Of a stretch of DNA of 38,984 nt, positions 16,676 through 24,123 are shown piece after piece. The notes below the pieces were generated by a model. It saw only the letters and a list, made by a program, of their open reading frames with translations, was not told where the DNA came from and made no database searches. The number at the start of each line of letters is the position of its first letter. The stretch's first letter is position 1. Source of the DNA: a virus; IMG/VR virus record IMGVR_UViG_3300046819_000212, positions 1-38,984 of that record; one strand, given 5' to 3'. The position numbers and the translations under genes are program-made.

Positions 16676-16756
16676 GGTTTCACCCGTTGCAGGAGTGATC
16701 CGACCACCGGAGTGAAACCCGCTTAGGCCGAACTGCTGCAACCAGTTCGGCCTTTT
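16676..16756 (+). ncRNA. Two-hairpin leader RNA with kissing loops, copy 1
   Basis: Hairpin 1 pairs GGTTTCAC (16676-16683) with GTGAAACC (16712-16719). Hairpin 2 is a terminator: AGGCCGAACTG (16725-16735) pairs with CAGTTCGGCCT (16743-16753), and the Ts run through 16756. The 7-nt terminator loop, CTGCAAC (16736-16742), is the exact complement of GTTGCAG (16686-16692) in the loop of hairpin 1. The same plan with different loop and stem sequences is found at 36589-36670. No peptide is evident inside. It may be a free small RNA or an attenuating leader for the nuclease gene at 17034. Confidence 0.7.
16725..16756 (+). terminator. Intrinsic terminator of leader RNA copy 1
   Basis: An 11-bp GC-rich stem with a 7-nt loop is followed by TTTT, GCG and another TTTT on the plus strand. 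There is no U-tract on the other strand, so it acts only on plus-strand transcription. Its loop is complementary to the preceding hairpin loop. Confidence 0.8.
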
Positions 16757-16780
16757 GCGTTTTGGCTATCTAGCGCCCGA

Positions 16781-17023
16781 AGTCGCCCCTGAGAAGGTGA
16801 GATAGGGCGGTGCCAGTTTGATTTTACGGATTCGCCGGACTGCAATTCAGGCGAAAGCAAATAATGATACTACCGATAAAACTCTGCTCTATGCCGTGGA
16901 AGGCCCGTAGCAGTTGCGGTCCCGCAAGGGGTGTCTAAAGCTCGAATCGGCTCCTTTATACCGAAGAAACTTTACGGCTCAGGTTCCTCGAAAGGGAACT
17001 CTGTGCCGTTGCTGAATCTCACC
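16781..17023 (+). ncRNA. Large structured RNA candidate upstream of nuclease gene
   Basis: This gene-free stretch holds many strong helices: CGCCC/GGGCG (16784-16788/16805-16809), TTCGCC/GGCGAA (16831-16836/16850-16855), CTGCT/AGCAG (16884-16888/16909-16913), TTGCG/CGCAA (16914-16918/16923-16927), and ACGGC/GCCGT (16974-16978/17005-17009) enclosing GTTCC/GGAAC. An 8-bp long-range pairing, GGTGAGAT (16796-16803) with ATCTCACC (17016-17023), closes the whole and crosses the first hairpin, making a pseudoknot. Strand is assigned from the adjacent plus-strand gene and terminator; Watson-Crick helices alone do not decide it. The size and nuclease-adjacent position recall HEARO/omega RNAs, but no IscB gene is present and I cannot assign a family. 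Confidence 0.6.
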
Positions 17024-17033
17024 ATTACCCGAA

Positions 17034-17372
17034 GTGAATGCTCTTATAAACCAACCAGTTAAACGGTCTGAATTTGAAATGCAGGCTGAATTGTATTTTT
17101 GCCTGAAAAAGCTTGGCTTTGATGTTCGCGGCGAAGTGCCGTCATTATTTGATGGTGAGAGAAGTTTTTTCGATCTTGTTATCTTTCGTGGTCATTATGG
17201 AGCCGTTATTATTGAAGTGAAAAACAATGATGCAAATGCGCTCAGGAACGGAAAGAAAACTCGCCAGAATCGCAAATATAAAGCCTATGATTTGCCGATT
17301 GTTTATTACACCACGGCAACGCCAATTGAGTCGGTAATTGCAGAAATACAAAAGCACGTTGAGCGATTGTGA
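17034..17372 (+). CDS. Lone PD-(D/E)XK nuclease-like protein (112 aa)
   Basis: It is the only plus-strand gene inside the minus-strand structural operons. Residues D47, E61 and K63 (FFDLVIF, then AVIIEVKNND) form the D-x13-E-x-K catalytic strand pair of PD-(D/E)XK endonucleases, with E19 in the preceding helix. YKAYDLPIVYYTT fits the later strand of VRR-NUC or Holliday-resolvase-like folds. The start is uncertain. GTG at 17034 gives the full domain but has no Shine-Dalgarno; an ATG at 17078 is possible. The gene looks AT-richer by eye than its neighbours, suggesting late acquisition. It follows a highly structured region and could be a mobile-element nuclease, a defence gene or a moron. Confidence 0.7.
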   Translation: MNALINQPVKRSEFEMQAELYFCLKKLGFDVRGEVPSLFDGERSFFDLVIFRGHYGAVIIEVKNNDANALRNGKKTRQNRKYKAYDLPIVYYTTATPIESVIAEIQKHVERL

Positions 17373-17380
17373 ATAAGCGC

Positions 17381-17410
17381 AAAAAAGCGGCCCCGATTAA
17401 AGGGCCGCTT
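17381..17410 (-). terminator. Intrinsic terminator after scaffold operon
   Basis: AAGCGGCCC (17385-17393) pairs with GGGCCGCTT (17402-17410) with an 8-nt loop. The minus-strand transcript ends in TTTTTT. It lies 72 nt past the scaffold stop and separates portal-scaffold transcription from the antisense nuclease gene. On the plus strand the stem is followed only by ATC, so it is weak there. Confidence 0.85.
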
Positions 17411-17481
17411 ATCATTTGCCTCAGGACTTTCATCCATACGGCCATCGCGTAATGTGCGCAGTTCCGTGCTACCGGAAATTG

Positions 17482-18324
17482 TTACGCTCTGCTAGCCTGA
17501 TAAAACTGCTGCATTTGCTTCATGGCTTCCTCTTGCTTAGCAGGTCCAAGCTTGCCTTGGTAAGCATCTGAAACGCGCAATTTATCCATGCGTTCTTCAT
17601 AAGTAGCCTGTGAAGATTCAGCGCCGATGAGTTTCGTATCCTCGCCAATGAGCTTATCGACAGCCAACGCGGCCTTGATGAACTCGGCATTGTTTGCCAG
17701 CTCACTTGAGTTGATGTCAATCCCTAGCGCAATGGCTCCACGGGCTGCACGTTGCCAGTTGTTTGAAGCTTGGTCTTTCCACTCGGCATTCAGGCCGGCA
17801 ATCATCTCGTCACGCTGAGCTTTCTGAGCCTCGGCAGATTTAGCCATTATTCCGCCCACGTTCTCGTTATTGAGTGCGATTAGCTCCTGTAATGCTTCCG
17901 GCGGCACGCTGTATTTGTGGGCGATGGTCGCGGCTTTTGTCGCAAGCTCGGCGTTCCATTCCACGCCTTCCGGCAGATTCTCGGGAGCTTTCAACCCGTA
18001 GCCTTCCGGCTTATCGGGAGCGCCTGTGATCTTCCTCAACTCGGACTGATAAGCGGCGATTTCTTCCGGCTTGGCATCAGTCCCAGGCTTCTTGACTTCG
18101 CGCTTGGAAGAGAAGGCCTTCTCAAGTGAGATGTAGCTTGCACCAAGCTGATCGAGCTTGGGTTCACCTTTGGACTCATCCCAGAACTTGGCTGGGATGT
18201 AATCAGGCCGAGGGTTAAGACTTGGCGTAGGCGGTGGCGCTGGAGTCGGATCGACTGGCGCTGGATTGGCTTGGCTTGCCAGAATTGAAGTATCTGGCGT
18301 TGGTGTTTCGTTGGTGTCGCTCAT
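17482..18324 (-). CDS. Capsid scaffolding protein (280 aa)
   Basis: A Pro/Thr-rich disordered N-terminus (PAPVDPTPAPPPTPSLNPRP) precedes conserved DYIPAKFWDESKGEPKLDQL. That block opens many T7-type scaffold proteins and is followed by the YISLEKAF helix. The C-terminal half is charged coiled coil ending in KQMQQFYQASRA, the part expected to contact capsid protein. Its position between portal and capsid supports the assignment. Scaffold works inside the prohead and is lost on packaging. Confidence 0.85.
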   Translation of the reverse strand: MSDTNETPTPDTSILASQANPAPVDPTPAPPPTPSLNPRPDYIPAKFWDESKGEPKLDQLGASYISLEKAFSSKREVKKPGTDAKPEEIAAYQSELRKITGAPDKPEGYGLKAPENLPEGVEWNAELATKAATIAHKYSVPPEALQELIALNNENVGGIMAKSAEAQKAQRDEMIAGLNAEWKDQASNNWQRAARGAIALGIDINSSELANNAEFIKAALAVDKLIGEDTKLIGAESSQATYEERMDKLRVSDAYQGKLGPAKQEEAMKQMQQFYQASRA

Positions 18325-18328
18325 GATA

Positions 18329-18772
18329 TTATTTCCCGTTCAATTTCAGCCATTCGCTATAGCCGTGAGCGCCATAGGTGTTCACAAAGCACTGGGCGAA
18401 AAGCTTTGGATTCTGCTCGTAAGTGCAGTCAAAGCTAGACGTGTCGAAGGCTGGAGAGACAGACTCTAGAATCTGGCTAGCCTTCGATCCTTCAAAAGCA
18501 ATGGCTGAGCCTGCGACATCACGCACAGACTCAGCCTCCGACGCGCTGGGAAAAGACAGTAAACCAGCGGCGGAAATTGGTTCAACCGTCAAGGATTCCT
18601 TGTCAGTTGGAAGCTCGGCAACCACATCAAAATCAAGCTCAATGCCAGCAGCCTTCTTGATTTGGCCGATAATGACTCCGCCTTGCTTCTTGAGCAGGTA
18701 AGCCTTGTTGCCGTCAATGGAGCCGATAAGCTCGCCATCGCGCAGGATTTGGTTTTGTTCGATTGCTATCAT
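18329..18772 (-). CDS. Hypothetical virion-region protein (147 aa)
   Basis: The sequence opens with a beta-rich part (MIAIEQNQILRDGELIGSID, then KKQGGVIIGQI). It continues with an acidic, low-complexity Ser/Ala/Glu middle and a C-terminal aromatic segment (FVNTYGAHGYSEWLKLNGK). I recognise no domain. It ends 4 nt before the scaffold start and overlaps the upstream gene by ATGA, so it is translated with head genes. It may be an assembly accessory protein. Confidence 0.6.
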   Translation of the reverse strand: MIAIEQNQILRDGELIGSIDGNKAYLLKKQGGVIIGQIKKAAGIELDFDVVAELPTDKESLTVEPISAAGLLSFPSASEAESVRDVAGSAIAFEGSKASQILESVSPAFDTSSFDCTYEQNPKLFAQCFVNTYGAHGYSEWLKLNGK

Positions 18773-19056
18773 GTCTCTTGCTCCTTCGGTTCTTGTTTCT
18801 CTTCGTGTTGGTGAATAAAACGATCAAGCAGCCATCTAACCGGACCTTTTGACCCGTCCACCGCACCAGCTTTTACGGTGTCACCGTTGTTCGCTGGCAG
18901 GAATACAGCGCCGAAAACGCCGCCGCAATCCATGTTGAGCTTCCTGAATACAAGCTGGAAATCGTCATTGCTGAACAAGCGAGCGGCTGCACGATCTACG
19001 TTTAGCCTTTCGCGCTCGTCTAAGGGCTGGAGAAGTTCGGAGATGGTCGGAGTCAT
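18769..19056 (-). CDS. Small head-region protein, possibly Bbp19-like (95 aa)
   Basis: RAAARLFSNDDFQLVFRKL, then a Gly-rich part with AGAVDGSKGPVRWLLDRF and a charged tail, recall the small Bbp19-type proteins found next to portal or scaffold genes. Those have a helix, a short loop and a second helix and are of unknown role. Similarity is by eye and weak. The first codons (ATGACTCCGACCATC) nearly repeat those of the upstream gene at 19274, an odd duplication of the initiation region. Confidence 0.5.
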   Translation of the reverse strand: MTPTISELLQPLDERERLNVDRAAARLFSNDDFQLVFRKLNMDCGGVFGAVFLPANNGDTVKAGAVDGSKGPVRWLLDRFIHQHEEKQEPKEQET

Positions 19057-19274
19057 TCTCTTGCGCCCTCCTCTAATTGAGATTCAAAGGCTTTCAATGA
19101 TTCAGATTCAAGGCTTTCAATTTTAGCAGCCATTGCTTCGGATAAATCACAAAGAGCAATAACCCCAAGCCTGTATTCTCGGTATTCCATTTCCATGCCG
19201 CCTGTTGCGGCCCTTAAATACTTGATGAGTCGTGATGTTTCCATTGCGTGATGTTCGGTGATGGTCGGGATCAT
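19053..19274 (-). CDS. Hypothetical coiled-coil protein (73 aa)
   Basis: The ATG at 19274 overlaps the preceding stop (ATGA), which favours it over the internal ATG at 19244. The C-terminal half (LSEAMAAKIESLESESLKAF) is a clear coiled coil. The first 27 nt contain CATCACCGAACATCAC, also found just before the gene at 19719. No function is recognised. Confidence 0.55.
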   Translation of the reverse strand: MIPTITEHHAMETSRLIKYLRAATGGMEMEYREYRLGVIALCDLSEAMAAKIESLESESLKAFESQLEEGARE

Positions 19275-19426
19275 TGCGCCCCCCTTTTAATTGCAAAAGA
19301 TATGCACATGGTAAAACCAATCACTCCGCAAATTGTGCAGAACCAATAAGCGCCGTCAGTTCTTGCGCCGTTAGCAGCAATAAACCAGCCAATGGCCAGC
19401 GCCTCAGAGATGTTTGATTTGTTCAC
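19271..19426 (-). CDS. Small membrane protein, GTG start (51 aa)
   Basis: A frame opens with GTG (19426-19424) after AAGGGGGCTTTCGC, which includes a usable GGGGG ribosome site. It is coupled at both ends by 4-nt overlaps (GTGA with the upstream stop, ATGA with the next start). The protein has two hydrophobic stretches, EALAIGWFIAANGA and YWFCTICGVIGFTMCISFAI, and a KRGAQ tail. It is therefore probably an inner-membrane protein with two passes. Perfect coupling is the main support. Confidence 0.6.
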   Translation of the reverse strand: MNKSNISEALAIGWFIAANGARTDGAYWFCTICGVIGFTMCISFAIKRGAQ

Positions 19427-19719
19427 GCGAAAGCCCCCTTAAATCCAGCGGCGTGGCGTTGACGGTTAAACTTCCGGCGTTGACGCTGGGAGAGCGAGAA
19501 ATGCTTGAAAATGCGCGAGCGATGAGGATTCTTTGGCGTTTGATAATTGAAGAAAGGCAGATGCCTGCGCGGCTGCTGAGTGTTTTTCAATGCCATTGAA
19601 CTAGCGGCAATAGATGCGGCTGGCGCTGCGTTGATCGGCATGATGACCGATGGCGAAGGCGCGGACATTCCCGCAAGTGCAGCTAATGCCGTGAAGATGT
19701 GACGTGGACGTGTTTTCAT
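19423..19719 (-). CDS. Basic protein with signal-like N-terminus (98 aa)
   Basis: MKTRPRHIFTALAALAGMSA looks like a signal sequence or membrane anchor. An Ala/Pro/Ser-rich stretch and a strongly basic C-terminus (RSRIFKHFSLSQRQRRKFNR) follow. No domain is recognised. The start is preceded by AACATCACCGAACATCACAA, with no Shine-Dalgarno, and contributes one copy of the ACATCACA motif. It lies between portal and small head genes, so it may be a virion or head-assembly factor. Confidence 0.5.
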   Translation of the reverse strand: MKTRPRHIFTALAALAGMSAPSPSVIMPINAAPAASIAASSMALKNTQQPRRHLPFFNYQTPKNPHRSRIFKHFSLSQRQRRKFNRQRHAAGFKGAFA

Positions 19720-19747
19720 TTGTGATGTTCGGTGATGTTGGGCTGAA

Positions 19748-21436
19748 TTACCCGCCTACTAATTCCCTAGCTTTATCGACTCCGCCAACATTTTTTACAG
19801 CTCCGGCCATTTCTTTGGCCATCATCGCGGCTTGCTGAGCCTGCGCGGCCTGCGCCCTAGCCTGCCGAAGTTGCGCGACTTCCTCCATGGGTCGGAGCAA
19901 ATGAGGATCACAGCCAGCCAAGCGAGCGCGTTCGGTGGAGTAGAAATCAAAGTTTACTGTGTCCACGATGTCGGGAACGACTGCAGCAATCGAAAGGACC
20001 GACTGGATGTGGTTATCAGCCGAACGCATGGAGAGAGCACGCAAGGCCAGCGCCAAGCGATTTGTCATGGTCACGGTTGGGTTAGGAACTTGGATCAAGC
20101 TAGGACCAACCTGGACAATAGCCTCTTCGGGTGGCGGCGGAAGCATCCCGTTCTCAGCCCAGCCTTCAAAGCAGCGAATGACGTGAGGGTTGATTGACTC
20201 GGTGGTGTCACGATCAAACGCGGGAGAGATGGCCTCAAGCTTTTCGCCTGCCAATTGAGACGCCTCATAAGCCGTCATCTCTCGGTTAGCTGCCGCGTTT
20301 TGGGCGAACATTTGGAACATGTCGAGGTGACAGACGCGCTTAATCATTTCTTGGCGCATCTTGAGCCGTTCCATCGCAACGGACCAATCGCCCGTTACTT
20401 GCAACGGGAAGATCGAATCAGCGCCGACGCCGGCGGGATAGTAATTCGTTGCGCGTGCGGAAGTCTTGAGCGTGCCCTCGTAGGTATCCGGCACCATGAG
20501 CGGAGGGAATACAGTCTTCTCACTGTAAACGTCCATCATTTTAGACATGAAATTGAGCTGCCGAGACTCAGGAAGCAGCGAGAAGCCAGGACCAAAGCCC
20601 CATTCTGTTTCGCCGTGCATGGCGTCCCACTTGAGGAATCTGCCAACGGTGAACGGGAACGAATCAAAGCCGCCCTCTTGGACGATCTTGCACGACGATT
20701 TCTCAACGTAGGCCGAGAGGAAAGCCTTTCGTTTGCCGACCTCGTAGCCTGTGCCATCGCCTCGATCTTTGGCCGGACGTGGCTCTACAATGTGAAGGAA
20801 AGTGAACTTCTTGCCCGTGTCGTTGGTCAACGCGTCCGTGATGCATTTCGGCAGATTCTCGCGGCCAAACTGCCCTTCAGCCTGCGATGCGGTGAGGTCA
20901 AACTCGCGGATCAAACCTTCAGCACGGCCCATCCAATCAGTCCAAAAGACGTAAGTTCCTACGCGAATCTTTTCAAATCGTGTCTGCCTGTCTGGCGTCA
21001 CCTGCGAAAATAGGCAGTCTGTCCCAAAGCCCCACTTGTCGAAAAGGCTTTCGTGCCGTTCAGCGTAGAAGTTAGAGTTAGCGACATACTCAGCGCCAAG
21101 CATGGAGCATTCACGTAACCAGTTCTTAACAGGTTCAGAGTTGCGATGCTGCAAGGTGGGCGTGAACTCGAACCACGGCTGTGATTTGTCAGTGGTCCAC
21201 GTCATGTAACCAGCAACGGCACGTTCTAGGCTGTCTTTCGCGGTGCCGTCGTAAAGGTAAGCATCACGCTGGTTATTGGGCGTGTAGTCTTTCTGAGTGA
21301 CGCCAGCTTTGCGCGGGAAAACGTGTTCGGCGATCTCTTGCCACATGGTTTCCCAGACTTCGCGCTCGCCCTTGAGCCTGTCATTTTTCTTGACCCAGGC
21401 TTTTGTCTGCTCGGTGCCTTCGTCTTGGTAATTCAT
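19748..21436 (-). CDS. Portal / head-to-tail connector protein (562 aa)
   Basis: It matches the T7 gp8-type connector family in length and layout. The N-terminal helix (REVWETMWQEIAEHVFPRKA) is followed by LYDGTAKDSLERAVAGYMTW. The stem region shows WGFGTDCLFSQVTP, and the wing has FLKWDAMHGETEWGFGPGFSLLPE. The late MTAYEASQLAGEKLEAISPAFDR helix is a family signature, and a Gln/Ala-rich barrel helix ends the protein. Twelve copies form the ring through which DNA is packaged. The start overlaps the upstream stop by ATGA. Confidence 0.92.
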   Translation of the reverse strand: MNYQDEGTEQTKAWVKKNDRLKGEREVWETMWQEIAEHVFPRKAGVTQKDYTPNNQRDAYLYDGTAKDSLERAVAGYMTWTTDKSQPWFEFTPTLQHRNSEPVKNWLRECSMLGAEYVANSNFYAERHESLFDKWGFGTDCLFSQVTPDRQTRFEKIRVGTYVFWTDWMGRAEGLIREFDLTASQAEGQFGRENLPKCITDALTNDTGKKFTFLHIVEPRPAKDRGDGTGYEVGKRKAFLSAYVEKSSCKIVQEGGFDSFPFTVGRFLKWDAMHGETEWGFGPGFSLLPESRQLNFMSKMMDVYSEKTVFPPLMVPDTYEGTLKTSARATNYYPAGVGADSIFPLQVTGDWSVAMERLKMRQEMIKRVCHLDMFQMFAQNAAANREMTAYEASQLAGEKLEAISPAFDRDTTESINPHVIRCFEGWAENGMLPPPPEEAIVQVGPSLIQVPNPTVTMTNRLALALRALSMRSADNHIQSVLSIAAVVPDIVDTVNFDFYSTERARLAGCDPHLLRPMEEVAQLRQARAQAAQAQQAAMMAKEMAGAVKNVGGVDKARELVGG

Positions 21437-21789
21437 TTCAAGCCTCCCATCGCTGCGGCGATTCCGGTGAGTTTGGGCTTGGCGGCTGCCGTTTTGGCGT
21501 TGTTAATCATCACGCCCTCACCGCCTACGCCAAGTTTACCCATGGCACCAAGGGCAGACGACGGCGCTAAAGGGTTAGCTGGATTGACTGTTGAGCGTAA
21601 CCCCTGCCTGCGACTTGCGGCGGTGTAAGCTTGTTCGCCAGCCGCTGAATCTGCACGCACTGGCGCGGGTTGCGCGGGTGGCGGTGTAGGTGCTTTGGCT
21701 TTTCCTCCGTTGCAAGGAGGTAGCGATTGCCAGCCAATGCGGCTGTAAACAGCAGGCGCGGGAATTAGTAGATCGAATACATCGGCCAT
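21433..21789 (-). CDS. Small Pro/Ala-rich virion-region protein (118 aa)
   Basis: The middle TPPPAQPAPVRADSAAGEQA and the segment SRRQGLRSTVNPANPL resemble short low-complexity proteins found directly before connector-type portal genes. Their function is unknown. It is the first gene of the portal-scaffold unit. Its ATG lies 11 nt after the GAGAAT of the candidate late promoter and has no Shine-Dalgarno, so the mRNA could be nearly leaderless. Confidence 0.65.
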   Translation of the reverse strand: MADVFDLLIPAPAVYSRIGWQSLPPCNGGKAKAPTPPPAQPAPVRADSAAGEQAYTAASRRQGLRSTVNPANPLAPSSALGAMGKLGVGGEGVMINNAKTAAAKPKLTGIAAAMGGLK

Positions 21790-21800
21790 AATGCCGCGAT

Positions 21801-21826
21801 ATTCTCACTTTTGAGAGATTAGGCAA
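21801..21826 (-). promoter_or_regulatory. Candidate late promoter with palindrome, portal unit
   Basis: On the minus strand TTGC (21826-21823), 16 nt and GAGAAT (21806-21801) match the elements at 16564-16589 and 36509-36534 in sequence and spacing. The inverted repeat ATTCTCA-CTTT-TGAGAGA (21801-21818) covers the right half. The next bases, ATCGCGGCAT, nearly repeat those at 36508-36499. Confidence 0.6.
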
Positions 21827-21840
21827 CTCAATTTTGAGAA
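21825..21840. promoter_or_regulatory. Second palindromic operator-like site
   Basis: AACTCA-ATTT-TGAGAA has perfect CTCA/TGAG arms around the same ATTT centre as the site at 16597-16614. Its centre is 23 bp from the centre of the palindrome at 21801-21818, which would put two dimers on one face region of the DNA. Confidence 0.5.
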
Positions 21841-21862
21841 ACTACGCCAAGCAAGTTTATTG

Positions 21863-22270
21863 TTACCGGATCTTTTGAAGATCAAGACACGCCTCAAAAG
21901 TCATTAAGGGATCTTTATTTGCCATTCTCCTAGCCCTTTGGTATTCGATCCAGTGGACCTCTCCGCCGTTAACTCTACAAAAACCAAGCCAAACGCGGGT
22001 TTCTCGCCTTGGGTCAATGTCCATAAATTCACGCATATTCCCACAAGCTAAAGTCACAAACACAGCTTCTTGCTGGCAGTCCTCGCCAAATTCCCTCACG
22101 GCATCCACAGCCAGAATAAAACAGTCAGGCGAGCTGTAAATGTAACTCGATTCGTCCAGATGCTCCAGAAGCGTCTTCGTGAAGTCCATGCCGAGTTCAG
22201 CGGCAACGATGGCGGCTCTTTTTTGTGGTGTCATTTGATCGTTATTTGATGGGTGTTGATAAAACTTCAC
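21863..22270 (-). CDS. Hypothetical protein (135 aa), GTG start
   Basis: GTG at 22270 overlaps the preceding stop (GTGA) and gives a 135-residue protein. An internal ATG at residue 13 is the alternative. It contains mixed alpha/beta sequence with SYIYSSPDCFILAVDAVREF and RETRVWLGFCRVNGGEVHWI, without a motif I can name. The gene sits in the packaging region after a helix-turn-helix protein and ends just before the late promoter at 21801. Confidence 0.6.
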   Translation of the reverse strand: MKFYQHPSNNDQMTPQKRAAIVAAELGMDFTKTLLEHLDESSYIYSSPDCFILAVDAVREFGEDCQQEAVFVTLACGNMREFMDIDPRRETRVWLGFCRVNGGEVHWIEYQRARRMANKDPLMTFEACLDLQKIR

Positions 22271-22575
22271 CTGCGAGTTAAAGCTGGCTTGCCGTTAGTC
22301 ACTCGAAACATTCGAACGGCAGTCACTGAACAATCTAGAATTCTAGCGATATGGTGATTGCCGTATTCCTTCCATGCTTCATCCCTGATTCGTGAAAGCC
22401 TTTCTTTCAATATTGAGCACTTAGCTTTATCTGGCGCTCTTGGCAGGCCTCTGGCTCTTCGGGCGGTTCGCACCGATTTTTCACAGCATCTCAACTGCTT
22501 AGCAATTGCCTCGTTTGTTTGGTTCCAGTCCGTAATGCCGCTGAAGTCGATTTTGGCTTGTTTTTGTGATGTCAT
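22267..22575 (-). CDS. Helix-turn-helix DNA-binding protein (102 aa)
   Basis: Two HTH-like units are visible: NQTNEAIAKQLRCCEKSVRTARRARGL near residues 18-44, and a second, NHHIARILDCSVTAVRMFRV, near residues 73-92. The layout suits a transcription factor or a DNA-recognition accessory to packaging. It could be the binder of the TTCTCA-N4-TGAGAA sites, but that is only inference from its place in the late region. ATG is followed immediately by ACATCACA, and the start is ATGA-coupled to the upstream gene. Confidence 0.65.
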   Translation of the reverse strand: MTSQKQAKIDFSGITDWNQTNEAIAKQLRCCEKSVRTARRARGLPRAPDKAKCSILKERLSRIRDEAWKEYGNHHIARILDCSVTAVRMFRVTNGKPALTRR

Positions 22576-22799
22576 ACTATTTCAAGTTTAACGACTCTTT
22601 TATTTAACACTCTAACGGGCGGACCGATCTTAACCTTAATGCGATCCGATTTCAAATCAATTGGATGCGATGCACCGCACGACGGGCAGCGTTCAGCGGT
22701 GTAAGTTGAAGCGCAATATGAGCATTTGTGGGAGCGGTTCATTTTGGCGCGATCAAGCACTTGATTCCATTCCTTGTCAGCAACGTAATGTGATGTCAT
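22572..22799 (-). CDS. Small zinc-ribbon protein (75 aa)
   Basis: CSYC (about residues 26-29) and CPSC (about 38-41) form a four-cysteine zinc ribbon, followed by a basic beta-rich tail (RIKVKIGPPVRVLNKRVVKLEI). Its translation start, ATGACATCACA, is the same as in the next gene. It comes 1 nt after the terminase stop. A role in nucleic-acid or protein binding is likely; nothing more specific can be said. Confidence 0.6.
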   Translation of the reverse strand: MTSHYVADKEWNQVLDRAKMNRSHKCSYCASTYTAERCPSCGASHPIDLKSDRIKVKIGPPVRVLNKRVVKLEIV

Positions 22800-22800
22800 G

Positions 22801-24123
22801 TCAATAACCTCCTGTATCCTGAGTGTCGTTTCGTCGTCTTGCTGGTGACTCTGGACCGTTATAGCCAGGAATCAAGCCAAGTCTATCAGCCTCCGCCATC
22901 GTTCGGACAGCATCGGCAACGTGTGACGCCCAAGTGCGAAGCGGCACATTGCGGACAATTCCAGAGCTTGAATCCGGCGCGGACTCGTAAGCTTTAAGCG
23001 CTTTGACGCCACGCTCGCAAGCTGGCAGGCGAAACTCAAACGTAGGCATAAGGCCCATAACGTAATCAATTCCCATCCAAACGTCAGGGATAACAGGCAC
23101 GACCTGAATGTTCTTGAAACCTGCCGTGATGGCATCGGCCTCAAACGTCACGCCGTTGCGTTGAGTCTGGCGCGCATCATGCGGCATGAAGTGCTTGCCG
23201 TATTTGTAGCCCTTCGCGTTCATGTGGGCGAACCTTGACAGAATCGTGTCATCAGCTCCAACAGGGCCAATATCAACGTCAATCCAACGCCAGCCACCAA
23301 ATGGCACGCGTTGACCATACCAAACGGCAGTGTTTCGAGGCCCTCCAAGATCCCAGAAAGTATGCACTGGCGAACGTCCATCAATCGGGAATGGTCCAAT
23401 TCTACCTTGTTCCGCCGCTTTCGTCATGTATCGCCCGTAGATAGCGTTCTCGTTGGCAATGTTGAAGTCGCAATAAAACTCTTGTCGAATCAGCGGCTCA
23501 GACATTCCCGATCGTCTTTCCTCGTCGATCTGTGCCAGCGTAATAGCTTTCGTGTCCTCAACGCTGAGCACCTGGGAGAACCACGACTCGTTCGCTGCCG
23601 CCATCTTGAGCATGTCGAAGAAGTGATTCTCTCCGCGAGGTGTGCCATTGAACCATGCAAAGCCGCCATTTTCTGCCAGAATCGGGCGCGTGTAGTCCCA
23701 AGCTAGAGGATTTTGATTCTGGAACTCGGAGAACACGACGCCGTAATAGTTGCCGCCCACAACGTCTAGGTTGTCAGTCCCTAGAATCTGGATCGTGCTG
23801 CCGTTGATGAGCTCAATCCGCATGTCCGTCTGATTCGGTGGCTTGGCTAGCAGCTCTTTCGGGATGTGGTCAATGACGCGCATTCCATTAGTCACGTCCA
23901 CGTTAGTCCATAAAGCCTTGCGGCCTAGTGCTGCCGTTGGAAAATAATAAGCTAGGTTGCACGGCTTTTCTACAGCTTTGGTAATGAGTCGGTTAAAGCA
24001 TAACTTGTCCTTACCTGCGCGGCGATGAAACACCATCAAGCACCGCTTTGATTCGTCCATGGCTCGCCACATTGGGAGCTGGTAATCACGAGGCGTGAAG
24101 CGGTGAGGTAGTTCAATGGTCAT
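22801..24123 (-). CDS. terL: Terminase large subunit (440 aa)
   Basis: It is the ATP-driven packaging motor and nuclease. The Walker A-like motif is in MVFHRRAGKDKLC (about residues 30-42), an HRRAGKD variant common in podophage terminases. Walker B is VVFSEF, with the family FNGTPRGENHFF coupling motif downstream. The nuclease half begins at HTFWDLGGPRNTAVW and contains the acidic metal-binding residues, with HVADAVRTMAEA near the end. I chose the ATG at 24123 because AGGAGG lies 8 nt upstream; longer frames overlap the upstream gene without a ribosome site. Confidence 0.92.
   Translation of the reverse strand: MTIELPHRFTPRDYQLPMWRAMDESKRCLMVFHRRAGKDKLCFNRLITKAVEKPCNLAYYFPTAALGRKALWTNVDVTNGMRVIDHIPKELLAKPPNQTDMRIELINGSTIQILGTDNLDVVGGNYYGVVFSEFQNQNPLAWDYTRPILAENGGFAWFNGTPRGENHFFDMLKMAAANESWFSQVLSVEDTKAITLAQIDEERRSGMSEPLIRQEFYCDFNIANENAIYGRYMTKAAEQGRIGPFPIDGRSPVHTFWDLGGPRNTAVWYGQRVPFGGWRWIDVDIGPVGADDTILSRFAHMNAKGYKYGKHFMPHDARQTQRNGVTFEADAITAGFKNIQVVPVIPDVWMGIDYVMGLMPTFEFRLPACERGVKALKAYESAPDSSSGIVRNVPLRTWASHVADAVRTMAEADRLGLIPGYNGPESPARRRNDTQDTGGY

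Noticed and set aside
16781-17033. Group I intron or HEARO/omega RNA as a firm call
   Set aside because: I could not find the conserved P7 core sequences of group I introns, and no plus-strand gene is split here. An IscB/RuvC-HNH gene is absent, so the HEARO idea stays only a test to run.
20255-21013. 252-codon plus-strand open frame
   Set aside because: It lies wholly opposite the portal gene, has no ribosome site or neighbour on its strand, and its composition follows the opposite strand's codon pattern.
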